The notes beneath the pieces are model-generated. The model made no database searches and was not told the origin of the DNA. It worked only from the letters and a program-made list of their open reading frames with translations. Below, one piece after another: positions 60,494 through 64,000 of a DNA stretch of 64,000 nt. The position numbers were made by a program, and so were the translations under genes. Origin of the DNA: Trinickia violacea (GTDB taxonomy: Bacteria > Pseudomonadota > Gammaproteobacteria > Burkholderiales > Burkholderiaceae); NCBI RefSeq assembly GCF_005280735.1, contig NZ_CP040077.1, positions 248,001-312,000 of the forward strand, in the 5' to 3' direction. Numbering within the stretch: the first letter of the stretch is position 1; each line of letters starts with the position of its first letter.

Positions 60494-63289
60494 GTGAATT
60501 ATCCCGCCATAACACGCGTATTTGTCGGAGCTCTGCCATCGCAGGACAACCGCCCTTTTCGTTTATTCTGGAACAGTTCCCAGAAAGACTTGGCAGGTTT
60601 GCTGCTGATTCAGCGCATCGACATTCGCGAAGAACTGTGCGGTGGTATCGAAGGTCGCCTTTCCTGTATTTCGACCAGCATCGGCGTACAACTCGAAACA
60701 TTCCTCGGCCAGCCTGTTACGGTCCAACTGGTCACCGATCAAGGTGGGCTGCATTCGATCTGCGCGATTGTCACCGACGCGCATGAAGGCGAATCAGACG
60801 GCTCGCTGGCGACATACCAACTGGTTATCCGGGACGCGCTCTCAATAATGGAGCGGCGCATCAACACCCGCATATTCCGTCAAAAGAGCGTTATCGACAT
60901 TATCCAAATGCTCGTGCAGGAATGGCGGCGCAAAAGCACCACTCTGGCCGGCACCTTCGATCTGGATGTCTCGAACCTTGATACCTCAAAATATCCGGTG
61001 CGCGAGCAGACGTTTCAGTTCAACGAATCGGACGCAGATTTCATTCGGCGGCTGTGTCGCCGTGATGGTATTGCGTGGTTTGTGCGAGCAGGCAGCAGCC
61101 AGGGGAATACGGGCAACGGCACGCAGCCGTCCCACACGCTGGTGCTGTTCGACGACTCGATGAAGCTGGCGCAGTCGACGGCGGGCACGGTTGATTACCA
61201 CCCGGACGCAACCACCGGCACGCGAGATTCAATCACGCTGCTGTGCATGGGACGTCAGCTTGTGGCTGGTTGGGTTCGGCGGGCTAGCTGGGATCTCAAG
61301 CCCAGCCGAATCGACCAGACCGAGGGGGCCACGGGCGTCGAGCAGGGCCCGGCGGGCAATGACCTCGCACAACTGCTCTCGGACGCGCGCATCGATTCGC
61401 CGCACATGGCCGATTCTTGGGCGGACTACGATCGGCTGGGCCAAGCTCGCCAGAATGCGCACAGCGCCCGAGCAGCCCGGGTCGACGCGGCAAGCGGTGT
61501 CCGTGATCTCGCTGTAGGTTACTGGATCAGCGTGTCAGGACATCCGGAACTGGGACGGCTGCCGGAGGATAAGCGCCGCATTGTCGTTACCGTGTTGCAC
61601 CATCGCGGCGAGAACAATCTGCCGAAGGACTTGAACGAACGCTCTGAGGCCCTCTTTACCGCAAGCCGCTGGTCGTTCGAGACGCCGCCAGTATCGGTCA
61701 ATACACGGGCACGTCCGGCTACCATCGATGGCTCAACTCCGAGCCGCTATGAGAACACCTTCAGCGGCGTGTCGCGCGATACGCCGCTTACCCCTACCTA
61801 TGATCCGCGCAGTGATCTGCCGCCTGTCTACCCGATCATCGGTAAGGTGACGGCGCCCGAAGGCGAGGAGGTGTACTGCGATGAGTATGGTCGCGCCAAT
61901 GTCCAAATTCAGGGGCTAGACCCAGCCGACCATGAGCACGCGAACGGCGCCGGCACCAGTGGCACGCATGCCGATAGTGCTTCTGTGCGCGTGCTGACCG
62001 GCTGGGCGGGCGACTCGTTCGGCGAGCACGTACCGCTGCGTGTAGGCATGGAAGTACTGCTCGATTTCGCAAATGGCGATCCGGACCGCATGTATGTGGC
62101 GGGCGTATTCAGCAACAGCAAGAATATGCCAGCAACGTTCAGCCGCACGGGATCACTACCTGGCAACCGCTACCTGTCGGGCCTGCGGTCGCGAGAAGTG
62201 AAAGGGCAGCGGTATAACCAACTGCGGCTGGATGATTCGCCGGGGCAAATCAGTGCGCAGTTGGCGAGCGAGCACAGTTATTCACAGCTGAATTTGGGTT
62301 ACCTCACGCAGCCGCGGGAAAACGGGCAGGGCTCGGACCGTGGAGAGGGGGCGGAGCTGCGCACGGACGCGGCGGCGGCGCTACGGGCCGCGCAGGGCAT
62401 TCTGCTCACCACCTACGCGCGGTCCCAGGCGAGCGGTAACCAGCTCGACCGAGACGAACTGCTCCAACTGCTTGGCGAGTGCACGGAACTGTTTAAGTCG
62501 CTGGGGGACTATGCCGGACAGCACGGCGGTCAGGCGACCGATGCGACGGGGCAGCAGGCCGTTGCCTCCGCGTTCAAGAGTTGGTCTCCAGGCAGTGGCA
62601 CGTCGGAAACCGGTGCTGCATCAGCGTCCAGTTCGCATGCGCTAATGGCGTTCGGTGCGCAGGCCGGGTCCGTCAACGTGACGCCGAAAACACACGTGAC
62701 CTATGCGGGCGAGAACATCGACCAGGTCGCGCAGCAGCACCTTCAATTGGTCAGCGGCCAACGCTGGGTGGCACATGCAGGCCAAGGCATGCAGTTGTTC
62801 GCGATGGCCAATGGGCTCAGCGCCGTAGCGAATCAGGGCGATGTCCAGGTCCAGGCCCAGGCGGGCGATGTAGTCATACAGGCGCAGAAGGATCTGCACC
62901 TGGCCGCCACCAAGGACGTCTATATCACCGGAGAAAAGATTCATATCGTGGCGGCCGACGGCAGCTACTACACCATCGGCGGCGGCCACGAAATCGGCTC
63001 CAACGGACGTCTCACTGTGAAGACGGCAGGTCACTCGTTCAACGGACCTTCGACGCAACAATCTTCGCCACCGAACTTCGGCAAGGATGGCACGAAGCAG
63101 CGTTATCAGCTGCATTACCCGGGACACACCGAAGACACGCCAATGCCAGTAGCAAATCAGGCTTACAAGATCACCATGAGCGACGGGCGCGTGATTCAGG
63201 GTACTTCAGACGCGAAAGGCTTGACGGATCTGATGCAGGACGACGTGATGCGTATCGCCAAGATCGACATTTTGAAATCGCAACTTTGA
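60494..63289 (+). CDS. vgrG: Type VI secretion spike protein VgrG
   Basis: 931 residues, GTG start. Phage gp27-like domain (about 10-400: VREQTFQFNESDADFIRRLC, IAWFVRAG), gp5/OB-fold part (YCDEYGRANVQIQGLDP near 455, then VRVLTGWAGDSFGEHVPLRV and EVLLDFANGDPDRMYVAG), then a DUF2345-type beta-helix tail (about 690-880: QGDVQVQAQAGDVVIQAQKD). VgrG trimers form the puncturing tip of the T6SS and carry effectors; the long tail is the usual effector-binding region. The next gene, 22 bp on, encodes such an effector. Confidence 0.95.
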   Translation: MNYPAITRVFVGALPSQDNRPFRLFWNSSQKDLAGLLLIQRIDIREELCGGIEGRLSCISTSIGVQLETFLGQPVTVQLVTDQGGLHSICAIVTDAHEGESDGSLATYQLVIRDALSIMERRINTRIFRQKSVIDIIQMLVQEWRRKSTTLAGTFDLDVSNLDTSKYPVREQTFQFNESDADFIRRLCRRDGIAWFVRAGSSQGNTGNGTQPSHTLVLFDDSMKLAQSTAGTVDYHPDATTGTRDSITLLCMGRQLVAGWVRRASWDLKPSRIDQTEGATGVEQGPAGNDLAQLLSDARIDSPHMADSWADYDRLGQARQNAHSARAARVDAASGVRDLAVGYWISVSGHPELGRLPEDKRRIVVTVLHHRGENNLPKDLNERSEALFTASRWSFETPPVSVNTRARPATIDGSTPSRYENTFSGVSRDTPLTPTYDPRSDLPPVYPIIGKVTAPEGEEVYCDEYGRANVQIQGLDPADHEHANGAGTSGTHADSASVRVLTGWAGDSFGEHVPLRVGMEVLLDFANGDPDRMYVAGVFSNSKNMPATFSRTGSLPGNRYLSGLRSREVKGQRYNQLRLDDSPGQISAQLASEHSYSQLNLGYLTQPRENGQGSDRGEGAELRTDAAAALRAAQGILLTTYARSQASGNQLDRDELLQLLGECTELFKSLGDYAGQHGGQATDATGQQAVASAFKSWSPGSGTSETGAASASSSHALMAFGAQAGSVNVTPKTHVTYAGENIDQVAQQHLQLVSGQRWVAHAGQGMQLFAMANGLSAVANQGDVQVQAQAGDVVIQAQKDLHLAATKDVYITGEKIHIVAADGSYYTIGGGHEIGSNGRLTVKTAGHSFNGPSTQQSSPPNFGKDGTKQRYQLHYPGHTEDTPMPVANQAYKITMSDGRVIQGTSDAKGLTDLMQDDVMRIAKIDILKSQL

Positions 63290-63311
63290 GTCTCCGACAG
63301 GATGTACCGAT

Positions 63312-64000
63312 ATGACGGACGCTAAACAACACGTTGTCGCTAGCGCTACAGCGGTCACCGACCCGAATTACAACGATCAACCGCGACTCGTTGAGGTCCC
63401 GCCGGATCGACCTGGGATCGTGATCTTCCTGCACGGCGTGAACGACCCGGGGGCGACCTATGAAAATGTCGAGCGCGGCATTTGTGAGGGGTTGAACTGG
63501 CGATTGAATCGCACGGATCTTAGAGCCGGGGAATATGGCGTCGCATGGCGTGACGCCAAGCAGAAGCAGGCGGAAGCGGCGAAGAGCGGGGCCAAACTCA
63601 CGGAGGACGTCAAGGCCATCGTCTACGATCCGGATACGCAAATATATAAACGTACGGAATCGGAAAAGAGCAATAGCGTTTTTATCCCTTTCTATTGGGG
63701 ATACAGAGCGGCGAACGGCGAAATCGCCAAGGACCGACAAGGAAACCCCATCAAGCTGCGCAGTCAGCATCAGGACACCAAGGGAAATCGGCTGGATGCT
63801 AATTTTGCGAAGGAGGGGGGGTACTTCGATAACGCGACCAACAACATCCCCGATATGTATGGCGAGGGATTCAAGACGGGCGTGAAAGAAGGCGCAGTCA
63901 ACCGTCTTGCTGATCGATACACCTACATCGGGGATAGCCCGGTGCGACTCTATTTTGTACTGGCGGCACATCGGCTTGCCATGCTGATCCGGCAAATTCG
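63312..64000 (+). CDS. T6SS lipase-like effector (Tle3/DUF3274-like), 3' end outside window
   Basis: 229 codons are visible before the window ends. The N-terminus has the strand-loop of an alpha/beta hydrolase, GIVIFLHGVNDPGATYENVE near 37-56, then EGLNWRLNRTDL, FIPFYWGYRAANGEIAKD and DRQGNPIKLRSQHQDTKGNR, a pattern seen in DUF3274/Tle3 phospholipase effectors that are loaded on VgrG. The nucleophile GxSxG would lie beyond the window. An immunity gene is expected further downstream. Confidence 0.8.
   Translation, partial: MTDAKQHVVASATAVTDPNYNDQPRLVEVPPDRPGIVIFLHGVNDPGATYENVERGICEGLNWRLNRTDLRAGEYGVAWRDAKQKQAEAAKSGAKLTEDVKAIVYDPDTQIYKRTESEKSNSVFIPFYWGYRAANGEIAKDRQGNPIKLRSQHQDTKGNRLDANFAKEGGYFDNATNNIPDMYGEGFKTGVKEGAVNRLADRYTYIGDSPVRLYFVLAAHRLAMLIRQI

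Noticed and set aside
1..64000. CRISPR arrays, rRNA and tRNA genes
   Set aside because: Read through for regularly spaced repeats and conserved RNA motifs; none found.

Overview
The window looks like part of a chromosome or large replicon of a betaproteobacterium of the Burkholderia / Paraburkholderia / Caballeronia group. This is inferred from GC-rich codon use, small Burkholderia-type hypothetical proteins, a VgrG with a fused DUF2345 tail followed by a lipase-like effector, and the general gene style. No rRNA, tRNA, CRISPR array or complete IS was found. Most of the window reads as an accessory region with several modules placed side by side and separated by decayed genes.

Region by region. 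(1) 1-5.7 kb: end of an unknown gene, a small hypothetical gene, a Sir2 deacetylase-like gene, a WYL regulator and a NERD-nuclease/UvrD-like helicase. (2) 6.0-14.4 kb: two convergent serine recombinases, then two dyad sites whose central dinucleotides are swapped (TT versus AA), then an EAL c-di-GMP phosphodiesterase and a five-gene exopolysaccharide operon (HlyD-like, TolC-like, nucleotide-sugar dehydrogenase, GH16, GT2). This looks like an invertible switch in front of a polysaccharide locus. (3) 14.4-24 kb: two small minus-strand genes, then a plus-strand operon built around an Hsp70: unknown protein with a ubiquitin-like tail, GrpE-like, Hsp70, AAA+, J-like protein without HPD, and a membrane LprI/TPR protein. 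(4) 24-31.5 kb: a gene graveyard with a decayed second copy of the Sir2 and NERD-helicase genes, a tandem AAA+ ATPase, IS110 and IS66 relics and a coiled-coil gene. (5) 31.7-38.5 kb: a metK-DUF3293 operon behind a highly structured leader RNA with a terminator, and an NrtR-like NUDIX regulator divergent from a YbjN-like protein and an ADP-ribosylglycohydrolase, then a metallophosphatase. (6) 38.7-47.6 kb: a SNF2 helicase, an Hsp70/actin-fold ATPase and a very large RecD-like helicase with a C-terminal PD-(D/E)XK-like nuclease. (7) 48.4-58.4 kb: a ribbon-helix-helix regulator with its own operator, then DUF499 ATPase, DUF3780, a hidden 51-codon ORF, a DUF1156 DNA methylase and a PLD-helicase, i.e. 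the set usually labelled anti-phage-associated. (8) 58.6-64 kb: a 5'-truncated gene, a 1-kb gap with a terminator and a promoter, then T6SS vgrG and the start of a Tle3/DUF3274-like effector.

How the parts may work together. Regions 6 and 7 form about 20 kb of helicase, nuclease, methylase and ATPase genes, all on the plus strand, and are best read as phage-defence modules. DUF1156 and metK both concern SAM, and Sir2, NrtR, the ADP-ribosylglycohydrolase and the Sir2 relic all concern NAD or ADP-ribose. The Hsp70-centred operon of region 3 and the SNF2-Hsp70-RecD trio of region 6 are the best candidates for undescribed systems. The recombinase/dyad/EAL/EPS arrangement and the metK leader RNA are the best candidates for undescribed regulation.
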